Source: a virus. Taken from it: a DNA stretch of 40,910 nucleotides. Below, piece after piece: positions 1 through 8,163 of the stretch (positions are counted from its first letter, which is position 1; each line of letters opens with the position of its first letter). A program made the translations under genes and the position numbers. The stretch lies in IMG/VR virus record IMGVR_UViG_3300035698_016077, positions 1 through 40,910 of that record, one strand, 5' to 3'. The notes below the pieces were generated by a model that saw nothing but the letters and a program-made list of their open reading frames with translations, made no database searches and was not told the DNA's origin.

Positions 1-1
1 G

Positions 2-1171
2 TCCGGTACTTTGAATAACTACGGAATAGAAGTAGGAGATATGTCTTCAGGTTCTAATAGTAATTATGCTATTTATACTGGAGTTGGCGATGTCAGATTT
101 GGCGATACGGTAACTATTGATCCTGGACATTGTAATCCAGGCTTATTGATTAATGCGTATTATGATGGAGCTGCTTCTACTCAGCAGGTATTAGGATTAA
201 GTATTGATACTGATCCTACCGTTACAGGTACAGGTCATTCGTTCTACGGTATTTCAATAGATCATTTGTCTAGCGCAAGTTATGCAAATATTTATGGCAT
301 ATACGTAGGAAACATGTCACAAGCTACGTCTGTTAATTATGCGATCTATACTGAATTAGGTCTTGTTCATCATGGTGATACATTGCTAGTTAGTGCTATT
401 GGAGATAGTAGTGTTGGTAAAACAGGTGTATCAGTTACTGTTACTGGAGATTATGTTACTAGCGGCACCGATCTGATAGGTGTTGATATTGATTTTGCGA
501 CAAACGATGGAGACTCATACGATTGTTATGGTATTAAGGTAGGTACTCCAGCTACTCCCTCAGACGTTACTAACGCATACGGTATTTACGTCGAAGACCT
601 TAGTGGAGTATACGCTGGAAGTTATTCGATTTATACTAATGGTGGTGCTCAAAGCTTCGGAGGAGACACGATACTTAGAAATGGTGATCTAGATATAAAT
701 GATGGCTTTTTTACTGTTACTAGAGACAATAGTGGAACGGCTAATGTTATTGGAGTAGCAAGCTACAGAAGAGATGTAACTGCCGCCGTCACTCCAGCCG
801 CTGGAGTTGGTGGGTTTAATAGTTATTACAGTGTAGATAGTGCTAAGAGTCAAATTGAAGTTGCAAGAATAACTTGGAAAACTTCTGATGTGTCTCCTGC
901 TGCTGACTTTGGTACTATGACGTTTAGTTTGTCTCAGACTAGTACAATTAATCCGGTTATGTGGCTAGAATCAGTAGATGGCGAACCAGTTATGAATTTA
1001 GATCAAAATAATGCAGGCTCTCCTTTGGTTAACTTTTTAGGCACAGAGGCAGGAAGTGATACCGCTTCGATCAGTACTTACACTACTCCTGGTTCTGTTG
1101 TTGGATTTGTACAAATTGAGATCAACAATACGACTAGATGGATGCCTTATTATGATACTCCTACTGCATAA
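2..1171 (+). CDS. Repeat-containing phage structural protein, probable tail fibre (5' partial)
   Basis: The reading frame is already open at the left edge (S-G-T precede the first possible start, a TTG at 11), so the N-terminus lies outside the window. The visible 389 residues carry three loose copies of a unit of the form YGI-V-(about 12)-NYAIYT-(about 4)-G-(about 5)-GDT, near residues 7-37, 95-130 and 190-225. The composition is rich in G, S, T, N and D, with no Cys-rich or enzymatic motif. The protein ends in a short hydrophobic stretch plus TTRWMPYYDTP, similar to the ends of many phage fibre and appendage proteins. Such beta-rich repeats are typical of elongated virion appendages, so a tail or surface fibre is inferred. 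No receptor-binding or chaperone domain can be named. The stop codon overlaps the next start (TAATG). Confidence 0.6.
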   Translation, partial: SGTLNNYGIEVGDMSSGSNSNYAIYTGVGDVRFGDTVTIDPGHCNPGLLINAYYDGAASTQQVLGLSIDTDPTVTGTGHSFYGISIDHLSSASYANIYGIYVGNMSQATSVNYAIYTELGLVHHGDTLLVSAIGDSSVGKTGVSVTVTGDYVTSGTDLIGVDIDFATNDGDSYDCYGIKVGTPATPSDVTNAYGIYVEDLSGVYAGSYSIYTNGGAQSFGGDTILRNGDLDINDGFFTVTRDNSGTANVIGVASYRRDVTAAVTPAAGVGGFNSYYSVDSAKSQIEVARITWKTSDVSPAADFGTMTFSLSQTSTINPVMWLESVDGEPVMNLDQNNAGSPLVNFLGTEAGSDTASISTYTTPGSVVGFVQIEINNTTRWMPYYDTPTA

Positions 1172-1815
1172 TGAGAAAAGCAGTAATACAATCTGCTTAC
1201 GGTGAAGAACATGTGCGACTCCTAGAATTAACTAGGAGTCGTCATGAGTCTTGGGCTAAGAAAAATAAGTATGAATATTTTTGCTTTTCAGAGCATCATG
1301 CAAAATGCAAATTAAATGGAAGAACTTCATACTGGGACAAGTTGTATTATATTTATGATTTTCTCCAACAAGGATATGATAGAGTTGTTTGGCTAGATAA
1401 TGATTGCGTAGTCTGCGACACTAATATTCCGTTAGATAATATCTTCTTAGAATTTAATAATGATGATTTTTTGGGTGTAGTGAAGATAATGAGTAGAAGT
1501 AGTAATCCATATTACAATGTAGGAGTCATAGCTGTACTTAATAATGGTATTGTGTTGGAATTTTTAAATGCTGTTTTTGACAGCAGACCAATTATGAATT
1601 GTATACATGAAGAAAAAAACTTTAATAAAATATCTCAAAAGCCCATGTGGAGACGTCATATCAGTGCATTGTCTGAGAGATGGAATAATTGGTCACGTTC
1701 AAATGATTGTGAAAACCCAATAATAAATGGATACCATTGCAAATCGTTTGAAGAAAAAGAAAAAAGCATTAGAAATGACTTGATAGAAATAAACAATAAG
1801 TCTATAATACAATAG
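1171..1815 (+). CDS. GT-A type glycosyltransferase (GMA12/MNN10-like)
   Basis: A 214-residue putative sugar-nucleotide-dependent glycosyltransferase. The N-terminus (MRKAVIQSAYGEEH) starts a Rossmann-like first strand. A conserved-looking SYWDKLYYIYDFL segment lies near residues 53-65. VVWLDNDCVV at 72-81 supplies the D-x-D metal and nucleotide motif (D76, D78). A late GYHC near residue 187 could provide the C-terminal His seen in GT34-like enzymes. No signal peptide or membrane helix is visible. Its start overlaps the stop of the fibre-like gene by one base, so the two are probably co-translated. That suggests, but does not prove, that the virion fibre is the substrate. The last 36 bases hold a strong promoter for the next gene. 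Family membership is fairly secure, the acceptor sugar unknown. Confidence 0.7.
   Translation: MRKAVIQSAYGEEHVRLLELTRSRHESWAKKNKYEYFCFSEHHAKCKLNGRTSYWDKLYYIYDFLQQGYDRVVWLDNDCVVCDTNIPLDNIFLEFNNDDFLGVVKIMSRSSNPYYNVGVIAVLNNGIVLEFLNAVFDSRPIMNCIHEEKNFNKISQKPMWRRHISALSERWNNWSRSNDCENPIINGYHCKSFEEKEKSIRNDLIEINNKSIIQ
1780..1808 (+). promoter_or_regulatory. Sigma70-type promoter P1
   Basis: TTGATA at 1780-1785 and a perfect TATAAT at 1803-1808 are separated by exactly 17 bases. It lies inside the 3' end of the glycosyltransferase gene and 30 bases before the ATG at 1838, whose ribosome site AAAGGAG is at 1826-1832. The bases after the -10 box (ACAATAGAGACAAAT) recur almost unchanged after promoter P3. 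Confidence 0.8.
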
Positions 1816-1837
1816 AGACAAATAAAAGGAGAGTTAC

Positions 1838-2233
1838 ATGAAAGTAAAGAATTCGCAAATTAATCCGGAAACATCAGAATCAATGAAGGCATTGATGAGT
1901 ACCAAGCTTCCCGTGGCAATTTCATTTAGAATGGTTAAGATTGCAAGAAAATATGATGAGTTGGCTGTAGATCTAGACGAAGCTATGAAGATTGTTCGTG
2001 AAGAATTTTTCGAAAAAGATGAAGAAGGAAAATTTGTACATCCTTTGGACGAAAATGGTGAAGCAGTGACTGATTCTGTTAAAATCACTGATCCTGAAAA
2101 GTTCAAGGCTAAAGTTGAAGAATTGCAAACAATCGAAAACGATATTGATCTTGAAGCCGTAAAGATTGATGAACTTGGTGACATTGAGATTAAGCCTGAA
2201 ACGTTGCTGAGACTTGACTGGCTGATAGCTTAA
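1838..2233 (+). CDS. Unknown acidic 131-residue protein
   Basis: I do not recognise a family. The protein is soluble, Lys- and Glu-rich and probably mostly helical, with a long segment (residues 32-70) that looks amphipathic. It has no Cys and no obvious catalytic motif, signal peptide or membrane segment. The start is well supported: AAAGGAG lies six bases before the ATG, and promoter P1 lies directly upstream, so it begins a transcription unit. It is followed by a strong stem-loop and then the papain-like gene. It could be a small structural or head-completion protein, given its position beside the virion gene, but that is position only. Confidence 0.65.
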   Translation: MKVKNSQINPETSESMKALMSTKLPVAISFRMVKIARKYDELAVDLDEAMKIVREEFFEKDEEGKFVHPLDENGEAVTDSVKITDPEKFKAKVEELQTIENDIDLEAVKIDELGDIEIKPETLLRLDWLIA

Positions 2234-2247
2234 TCAAAATTTCAAAG

Positions 2248-2276
2248 GTAGCTCTCGTATCGTATACGGGGGCTAC
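2248..2276 (+). other. Intergenic stem-loop with 13-bp stem
   Basis: The arms 2248-2260 (GTAGCTCTCGTAT) and 2264-2276 (ATACGGGGGCTAC) pair over 13 positions, two of them G-U, around a CGT loop. The hairpin sits 15 bases after the stop of the acidic protein. It is followed by TCGTATTT rather than a clean U-tract, and the ribosome site of the next gene (TAGGAGAG) comes right after. It could be a weak intrinsic terminator or an mRNA-stabilising or processing element. Confidence 0.6.
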
Positions 2277-2294
2277 TCGTATTTAGGAGAGAAA

Positions 2295-2957
2295 ATGAAA
2301 AGCAAACCTCAATTCAATGCAAACATTCTTAGTTATGGTGGTAAAACAATACTAGAATTCGACAATTGGAAAGATTTCGTCAAGTATGTTCCTACCGGAA
2401 CTGTGGCTCTAATTAAACCTAACAAATATGCTACCTTTAAGAATGATCTTTTTGGCAAAATAATCACAATGTTTCAACCCAAGTATGGTCATGAAGAAAT
2501 AGTTATCAGCAGCGGTCATGATTATAGGGGTAGAATAAATGATTATACAGCTAGTGCAGAACCTTCTGGATTTAGGCGTTGCAGACTAAGAAGATTCCTC
2601 AAAAGATATTACACAGATATGGATCTTTATTTCAATATTAAATGGACTCCTTTTCATGTTCAGCGTGTTTTAGACGAGGTTTTCCATATCATGGGTGAAA
2701 AGCCTAGCTATGATTGGTTTGGTGTCATGAGATTAGCCTATCTAACCGTAACAGGCGAAGAGTTAGGAGAGGATGACAAAGATAAGTGGTATTGCTCAGA
2801 AGCCGTAGTTATGGCCCTATTAAGAGCAAGATTTAACACTGTTCCTCCTGATATGAAGAAATCCTTGATAAGTCCTGGTGCTCATGGAAAATGGTTGGAC
2901 TCTGATGAGATGCATAGGTATGGCTGGTTCAAGCTAGGAACCGTTACTTGGAAATAA
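2295..2957 (+). CDS. Permuted papain-like (YiiX / NlpC-P60-related) protein
   Basis: A 220-residue protein with the order of catalytic residues found in permuted papain-fold amidases. A His comes first, in KYGHEEIVISS (H66), and the Cys comes later, in KWYCSEAVVMAL (C167), followed by the usual E-A helix. The His lies in a strand motif equivalent to the GHVGIY type, and C-S-E matches the nucleophile motif of YiiX/C92-like proteins. The early segment TGTVALIKPNKYAT (residues 34-47) resembles the strand before the His in this fold. No signal peptide is visible. Members act on peptide, amide or lipid-linked bonds, and in a phage the natural guesses are cell-wall hydrolysis or virion processing. 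The substrate cannot be inferred. The ribosome site is AGGAGAG. Confidence 0.6.
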   Translation: MKSKPQFNANILSYGGKTILEFDNWKDFVKYVPTGTVALIKPNKYATFKNDLFGKIITMFQPKYGHEEIVISSGHDYRGRINDYTASAEPSGFRRCRLRRFLKRYYTDMDLYFNIKWTPFHVQRVLDEVFHIMGEKPSYDWFGVMRLAYLTVTGEELGEDDKDKWYCSEAVVMALLRARFNTVPPDMKKSLISPGAHGKWLDSDEMHRYGWFKLGTVTWK

Positions 2958-2977
2958 AAGATATTCTTAGATATCGC

Positions 2978-3006
2978 TTGATGAAAGTGTTGTATTCAAT
3001 TATAAT
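2978..3006 (+). promoter_or_regulatory. Sigma70-type promoter P2, directly abutting a start codon
   Basis: TTGATG at 2978-2983 and a perfect TATAAT at 3001-3006 have a 17-base spacer. Only five bases (ACAAT) separate the -10 box from the ATG at 3012, so a transcript starting at the usual distance would begin at or next to the start codon. It heads the recA-dnaB-dnaG-ssb operon. Confidence 0.75.
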
Positions 3007-3011
3007 ACAAT

Positions 3012-3602
3012 ATGGCAAAGATTACTTATAAACTATTCACGTATAATGATGGAGCAGGGAATGTATCGAATTATAACACTTCCCTGCTTTCTTATCTGGG
3101 GTCTATCAGTGAAAATGCTATTTCAATATATATTTTCCTGAGAGAAATATCGACAAGAATAAAAAGTTTAAAAAACGTAGATTTAAGCAAGGTTCCCAGT
3201 TTCGAGTTTACATCTTTAATTGAGCTAAGAGAAAATGATTTGATAGGGTTTAAGAAGATAGGCTCTGCGTTTCACATCAGGGTTAAGGGAGTTTCCCCGA
3301 AAGATTCAAAAATATACATAGATTTCCCACAAATAGCAGAAAGAGCAAAGACTACACTAGATAGTCAAATGATGAAAAGACTTCATGTAACTGTAAATGA
3401 CATATATAAAGTACATTTAAAGCGAAGCATCTCCCAGGCAGAAGTAAAAAAAGAAATATTTGTATTGAAAAAATTCATAGATGATGGGAATACGTTCTCA
3501 GATGTGAATAGAGTAATAAAGTTTATGATGGCAAATAAACTAGCGTTAAACAAGGTAGGCGATATACTATATAGATCTTATTGTTTAGAAGAAAGAGGAT
3601 AG
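3012..3602 (+). CDS. Unknown first gene of the replication operon
   Basis: A 196-residue protein of no family I recognise. The first half looks mixed alpha/beta (IYIDFPQIAERAK near residues 100-112). The second half is rich in basic helices (residues 120-185) and might bind nucleic acid. There is no Cys cluster, Walker motif, signal peptide or membrane helix. The ATG has no ribosome site in front of it and lies almost on the predicted transcription start of promoter P2, so it may be read as a leaderless message. A later internal start cannot be excluded, but none has a good ribosome site. It ends one base before recA, so a role in recombination or replication is suggested by position alone. 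Confidence 0.6.
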   Translation: MAKITYKLFTYNDGAGNVSNYNTSLLSYLGSISENAISIYIFLREISTRIKSLKNVDLSKVPSFEFTSLIELRENDLIGFKKIGSAFHIRVKGVSPKDSKIYIDFPQIAERAKTTLDSQMMKRLHVTVNDIYKVHLKRSISQAEVKKEIFVLKKFIDDGNTFSDVNRVIKFMMANKLALNKVGDILYRSYCLEERG

Positions 3603-3603
3603 A

Positions 3604-4638
3604 ATGGCAAAAAGAAAGAAAAAAGAAGAAGAAGAAGAAGTTGATGAGTCTGTAAGTAATGAGGCGAAACTAGCAATCATAGAGGCTCAGATAGCTAAAG
3701 AATATGGAATCAATGTTTCGAAAACATTAAATGATGAGGACGCAAAATTAACTGGTATTACCACAGGGTTTATAGGGTTAGATTACATTTTAAATAATGT
3801 TGGCATCCCAAGGGGAAGAATAACCGAGGTTATAGCAGAGGAGACAGTAGGTAAGACAAGTCTTGCTCTTTTTGTCGCAAAAGCCGCACAAGAGTTGAGT
3901 GGTACAACGTATTATATCGATGCTGAAAATGCCTTAGATATATCATTGGCGAATATTATTGGTGTTGACACTGAAAAAATGAAAGTGTTACAGCCGGGAT
4001 GCGGCGAAGATGTATTTGATATTTGTGAGTCACTTATTAAAAGTAATTGCGTAGATCTAATCGTTATTGATAGTGTGGATGCGTGTGTTCCTAGATCAGT
4101 TATCAACGATAAGGTAGGGGAAGGTGCAATTGGAACTCTACCACAAATGCTATCAAAGGGAATTAGAAAAATGAATAATTCTCTAACTGGTACTAAAACG
4201 GCGGTTCTTTTCATTAATCAATTTAGAGAAAAGATTTCAATGGGTGGTTTCGGCAGTTCGGGCAAACAGGGTAGTGGTGGAAAAGCTTTGAGATATTATG
4301 CGTCTCTACGTTTGCAACTGGAAAGAATTGAAACGTTAAGGGTCGCAGAGGGACAGCCCCCTTACGGACATAAAGTTAGAGTTACGAATATTAAAAGCAG
4401 AATATCCAATCCTCATCAATCTACGACACTTGATTATATCTATGGAATTGGGTTTTGCAAGGTTCGTGAAGTGATAGAGTTGGCTAAGGTTAACGATATT
4501 ATCGTTCAGGGCGGATCATGGTACAGTTATGAAGATAGGACGGTTTGTCAAGGTATGTCTAAATTGGCAGCAATGCTGTACGAAGATGAAAAGTTGTACA
4601 ACGAAATTAGAGATAAGGTAAAGGAGTTGTATTCGTGA
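3604..4638 (+). CDS. recA: RecA-family recombinase
   Basis: A 344-residue RecA, close to the usual 350. It would form ATP-dependent filaments on single-stranded DNA for strand exchange and recombination-dependent replication. Visible landmarks are GLDYILN-GIPRGRITEV, Walker A AEETVGKTS at 78-86, YYIDAENALD with the catalytic Glu at 107, Walker B DLIVIDSVDA at 151-160, FINQ with the sensor Gln at 206, and the L2 region ending GGKALRYYASLRL (226-238). The Walker A first residue is Ala rather than the usual Gly. The first 15 residues are a Lys/Glu-rich tail encoded by purine repeats. The ribosome site AGAGGA precedes the start. Its stop overlaps the next start in GTGA, so the VSR-like nuclease is translationally coupled. 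It is more bacterial RecA-like than T4 UvsX-like. Confidence 0.93.
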   Translation: MAKRKKKEEEEEVDESVSNEAKLAIIEAQIAKEYGINVSKTLNDEDAKLTGITTGFIGLDYILNNVGIPRGRITEVIAEETVGKTSLALFVAKAAQELSGTTYYIDAENALDISLANIIGVDTEKMKVLQPGCGEDVFDICESLIKSNCVDLIVIDSVDACVPRSVINDKVGEGAIGTLPQMLSKGIRKMNNSLTGTKTAVLFINQFREKISMGGFGSSGKQGSGGKALRYYASLRLQLERIETLRVAEGQPPYGHKVRVTNIKSRISNPHQSTTLDYIYGIGFCKVREVIELAKVNDIIVQGGSWYSYEDRTVCQGMSKLAAMLYEDEKLYNEIRDKVKELYS

Positions 4639-5132
4639 AAGCTTCTCTAGATTTATTGCGAAATATAAAGACTATGGGAGAAGAGGGTAAAACTGTAAAT
4701 GAGATCTCTTCTACGGTTAAAATTCCTGTTAATGAAGTAAAAAAGCACTTAAGAAAAATGGGTTTGCCAGTTATAAAAGAGATAAGGCATGGTAGCAAAG
4801 GCGGAGAATCAGTATACAAGTGTCTGAAGGGAATCTTTCCAGGATTTAACATTGTTCAAGAATATAATGTCGGAAACAGATTGAGGGTAGATTATTTTAT
4901 TCGAGAACTGGATTTAGCGATTGAATTTGATGGGGTACAGCACGATCAATACTCTCCACATTTCCACAAGTCAGAAGAGAACTTTAAAAAGTCTCAGTCT
5001 AGGGATAGCAATAAAGAAGAGTTATGTGAGTTGCAGGGGATTAGCTTGGTCAGGATTAAGGCCAATGAAGAAAAAAGTTTAACTCCAACATATCTAAAGG
5101 ATAAAATACTTACAAAACTAAAGGAAGGTTGA
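4635..5132 (+). CDS. HTH plus VSR-like PD-(D/E)XK endonuclease
   Basis: A 165-residue protein with two parts. Residues 5-45 look like a helix-turn-helix (EEGKTVNEISSTVKIPVNEV). Residues 58-145 follow the VSR/DUF559 nuclease pattern: LRVDYFI (D86), AIEFDGVQH (E97, D99, H103), a charged helix with R123 and D124, and the final GISLVRI strand. Members are DNA nucleases such as very-short-patch repair enzymes and some phage homing endonucleases. The GTG start has AAGGAG eight bases upstream and overlaps the recA stop by four bases. Coupling to RecA suggests a recombination, branch-cleavage or repair role, but a free-standing homing nuclease next to recA is equally possible. Confidence 0.72.
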   Translation: MKASLDLLRNIKTMGEEGKTVNEISSTVKIPVNEVKKHLRKMGLPVIKEIRHGSKGGESVYKCLKGIFPGFNIVQEYNVGNRLRVDYFIRELDLAIEFDGVQHDQYSPHFHKSEENFKKSQSRDSNKEELCELQGISLVRIKANEEKSLTPTYLKDKILTKLKEG

Positions 5133-5133
5133 C

Positions 5134-5766
5134 ATGAAATTTAATTCAGATGGAACTCCTGTGGAAGAGACGGAAACACAGGTTGCGCAAGAGGAAACCG
5201 TCAAAGATGAGATTTATATAGAAAATGATATTTTAGATTCAGATTCAGATTCTGATCGTTCTACTCAAATACTTAAAAATACTTTGGTAGATTTAGGCTT
5301 GTTAAACATTAATAAATCTCCTATCATAGACGAGATTATGGATACGTCTCAGACACTTGATGCGTTGTCACGAAAAGATATGGGTCAATTGGCGAAGTAT
5401 TTAATTTCAATGGGACAGTACATCGTGTTTACTACTGGAAAATACAATATGAGCAGCATTCGTTACAATAGAATGTTTCGCAAGTATGAAACTGCTATTA
5501 GTCAAAGAACGGCATCAATGGACCATAGCAAAATTAAGACAGTGAAGGAAAGAAGAGCTAGAGCAGAGTTGCTAGATGATAAGATTAGAACGTTTGGTGT
5601 AGAGTTAAATCACGCCAGAGACGTAATGGATATGTTGAAAGATGTGGTTGATTCTATTAAAGAATATAACAATAACATCAAAAAGGTTTTTGATCAAGTG
5701 AAAGATGAAAAGATGATTCAGAACAGAGAAGAAGGTATGCAGGGTCAGTATGATCACAATCGATAA
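5134..5766 (+). CDS. Unknown coiled-coil protein between recA and dnaB
   Basis: A 210-residue protein not assignable to a family. The first 45 residues are strongly acidic and look disordered (ETETQVAQEE, then a DSDSDSDR run). Residues 50-120 are mixed, and residues 125-200 are a long charged helical stretch likely to form a coiled coil. There is no nucleotide-binding or metal motif. GGAAGG lies just before the ATG, and its 3' end overlaps dnaB by 17 bases. Helicase loaders and replication mediators often sit directly before dnaB in phages, so that role is possible, but nothing in the sequence proves it. The N-terminus FNSDGTP resembles FNTDGTP in the SSB tail. Confidence 0.6.
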   Translation: MKFNSDGTPVEETETQVAQEETVKDEIYIENDILDSDSDSDRSTQILKNTLVDLGLLNINKSPIIDEIMDTSQTLDALSRKDMGQLAKYLISMGQYIVFTTGKYNMSSIRYNRMFRKYETAISQRTASMDHSKIKTVKERRARAELLDDKIRTFGVELNHARDVMDMLKDVVDSIKEYNNNIKKVFDQVKDEKMIQNREEGMQGQYDHNR

Positions 5767-7144
5767 AAACGATTATAAGAAAATTAGCAATATAGGAATT
5801 GAACGATCAATCTTATCTTGTATTTTCAAAAAACCAGATAATGTATTTGAATTAAGTTTTAGATTGTCAGATGACGATTTTTCAGACTTGTCAAACAGAT
5901 TTCTATTTCAACTATTGAAAGCTATGGCTTCAGATGGAATAGGCATTACTCCGTTGGCCGCGCTAAACGAAGCCAAGAAACAAGGGTTAGATCAAGCTAT
6001 TGGTGGTGCTCAGAATCTGAAAGATATCAGTACGATTGCAGCAGATCCTATCCAATTACCATATTACGAGAAAGAGTTAAAGACGGTAGCGTTTAGACGC
6101 AAAACATATATTACTGCTTCTGAAGTTATGCAATACTCGCTAATGGAAGAAAAGTCAAGTATAGAGGATGTAGTAAAATATCAAGAGTCGAAATATCTTG
6201 AAACAAGTTCCTTACTTGGAGAAGATCAAGCATTTTCAAAGTTCGATGATGGGGATAGGATACTCACTGATCTATTAAATAATCCGCAAGAAATGTTTGG
6301 TATTCCTACTGGGTTTCCAGTGATTGATAGATTGCTTTCAGGATTAGCGAGAGGCTCCCTTACAATAGTTGGGGCAAGACCCAAAAGAGGCAAGTCTACA
6401 ATCCTGATGAATTGGGCCACATATATTAGTGTGGTATTACAAATCCCAGTTCTATTTATAAGCACTGAGATGAGTGACAAAGAGGATTGGTTCAGAGAGC
6501 TGGCAATGCTTAGTGGCGTCAAGGAAAGAGAAATTAAGAATGGTCAATTCGAAGGATCTGATGATACGTTTAAAAAAGTGCTAGACACTAATAAAATGTT
6601 GCATGATTCTCCGTTTTATCATACTTACATTCCTGAATTTAGATTTGAATCAATTCTTTCATTAGTGAGAATGTTCTTGCTCAAGAATGTCGGCAAAGAG
6701 ATGTACAATGACAAGGAGAGATATAAGGATTGCGTAGTATTTTTTGATTACATCAAAGTTGGAGATCCATCTGATATGACTACTCAAGAATATCAGCATT
6801 TAGGATTCACCACTTCTGGACTTAAAAACATCATAGCAGGATCTTATGATATCCCGGTTGTTAGTGCGGCTCAACTGAATAGAGATGCTGTTAAGAATAA
6901 CAATCCAGATTCCTTGGAGTCATGTGTTGCGGGTTCAGATAGATTGCTCATGTATTGCAGCAATTTGTTAATGCTTAGACGTAAAAACTTTGACGAAATA
7001 GAACAAGACGGAAGAGGCAATGGAAATACCAAACTGCATGTAATTGCTGCTAGAGCCGGTGGAGAATGCATAAATGGAATCAACCTGGAATTCAATGGTG
7101 AGATAAACAAATTTGAAGAGCTTCCGGTAATCGTTGGGGAATAA
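5750..7144 (+). CDS. dnaB: Replicative DNA helicase, DnaB family
   Basis: A 464-residue helicase of normal DnaB length that would unwind DNA 5' to 3' ahead of the fork as a hexamer. Residues 14-125 match the DnaB N-terminal helical domain (IERSILSCIFKKPD, SDDDFSDLSNRFLFQLL). The RecA-like motor follows: TGFPVIDRLLSGLARGSL, Walker A GARPKRGKST at 208-217, FISTEMSDKE at 236-245, Walker B VVFFDYIKV near 326, and the AAQLNRDAV sensor motif near 370. The ATG at 5750 overlaps the previous gene by 17 bases, and dnaG follows with a one-base TAATG overlap. This is the standard helicase-primase pair. Confidence 0.93.
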   Translation: MITIDKNDYKKISNIGIERSILSCIFKKPDNVFELSFRLSDDDFSDLSNRFLFQLLKAMASDGIGITPLAALNEAKKQGLDQAIGGAQNLKDISTIAADPIQLPYYEKELKTVAFRRKTYITASEVMQYSLMEEKSSIEDVVKYQESKYLETSSLLGEDQAFSKFDDGDRILTDLLNNPQEMFGIPTGFPVIDRLLSGLARGSLTIVGARPKRGKSTILMNWATYISVVLQIPVLFISTEMSDKEDWFRELAMLSGVKEREIKNGQFEGSDDTFKKVLDTNKMLHDSPFYHTYIPEFRFESILSLVRMFLLKNVGKEMYNDKERYKDCVVFFDYIKVGDPSDMTTQEYQHLGFTTSGLKNIIAGSYDIPVVSAAQLNRDAVKNNNPDSLESCVAGSDRLLMYCSNLLMLRRKNFDEIEQDGRGNGNTKLHVIAARAGGECINGINLEFNGEINKFEELPVIVGE

Positions 7145-8148
7145 TGGGAAGATTGATTGACATAGACGGAATATCGTCCATTATAGATATGGATGATTTC
7201 TTTTCTGAATTCATTGATTTAAAATTTATGAAGTCAGTAGCAGGTACTATCAGAGGTGCTTGTCCGATACACGAAAATGCAGATAATCAAACCGCATTTG
7301 CTTATTATACTGAGAATTCTAATTGGGTGTGCTATTCGCATCATTGTAACGAGACTCATGGATCTGATTTGTTGGGATTGGTATGTGGAGTACATAATTG
7401 TTCTAGAGATGAATCAATTGAAAAAATTGAGAAGTTTTTTGGATTAACACTTGACAATATCACTGAATCTGAGCTATATATTAGTAGGAGAGATAAGAAA
7501 TGGGTCAATGATCTTAACCTCCTATCATCTGCTGACGAAGAAAATGAAGCACTGGATGATAACCTAGTTCAAAAAGTAACACAAGGAGATTCAGATTACT
7601 TTATAAATCGTGGTTTTTCACCTGAGACAATGAAGTTTTTCGGAGTTGGATATTCGAACTTTGGGCAATTAGAAGGAAGAGTAGTGATTCCTATTAAGGA
7701 TGAGACAGGAAAGGTAGTATGCGTTTCCGGTAGGGCAACCGAAGATATAGATATGAAGTATAAGATTTGGGCCAGTACCAAAAAAAGTAAAATACTTTAT
7801 AACCTAGACAAAGTTTTGGAATTAGGATTTAAGGACGTAATAGTTGTTGAAGGCTTTGCTTGTGTATGGAGAGCTAGACAATACGGCGTTCATAATGTTG
7901 TGGCATGTATGGGTAACAAAATATCAGATGATCAAGTTACTCTTTTGCAAAAATATTTTTATGATGTTACATTAGCTTTAGACAATGACAAAGCAGGGAT
8001 AGCAGGACATATCAAGGCTTACAAGAAATTACGGTATAAAGTCAATGTACACAAAATAAGCTATGGAGGTCTTGACAAAAAGGATTTAGACGATTATAAA
8101 ACATTAGATGAGTTTAACAAATTAATGAAAACAAAAGAGAGAATATAG
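7144..8148 (+). CDS. dnaG: DNA primase, DnaG type, short form
   Basis: A 334-residue primase that would make RNA primers for lagging-strand synthesis. The N-terminal zinc-binding region has CPIH (C40, H43) and CYSHHC (C63, C68), a variant of the CHC2 finger with extra His. The TOPRIM core shows GRVVIPIKD (178-186), VVSGRAT-like CVSGRAT (193-199), VVEGFACVWRARQYG with E236, and LALDNDKAG with D280 and D282. The usual C-terminal helicase-binding domain of bacterial DnaG is absent, so contact with DnaB must use another surface or protein. The gene starts inside the dnaB stop and is followed by ssb after a short gap. Confidence 0.9.
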   Translation: MGRLIDIDGISSIIDMDDFFSEFIDLKFMKSVAGTIRGACPIHENADNQTAFAYYTENSNWVCYSHHCNETHGSDLLGLVCGVHNCSRDESIEKIEKFFGLTLDNITESELYISRRDKKWVNDLNLLSSADEENEALDDNLVQKVTQGDSDYFINRGFSPETMKFFGVGYSNFGQLEGRVVIPIKDETGKVVCVSGRATEDIDMKYKIWASTKKSKILYNLDKVLELGFKDVIVVEGFACVWRARQYGVHNVVACMGNKISDDQVTLLQKYFYDVTLALDNDKAGIAGHIKAYKKLRYKVNVHKISYGGLDKKDLDDYKTLDEFNKLMKTKERI

Positions 8149-8163
8149 TAAAAGGAGAAATGG

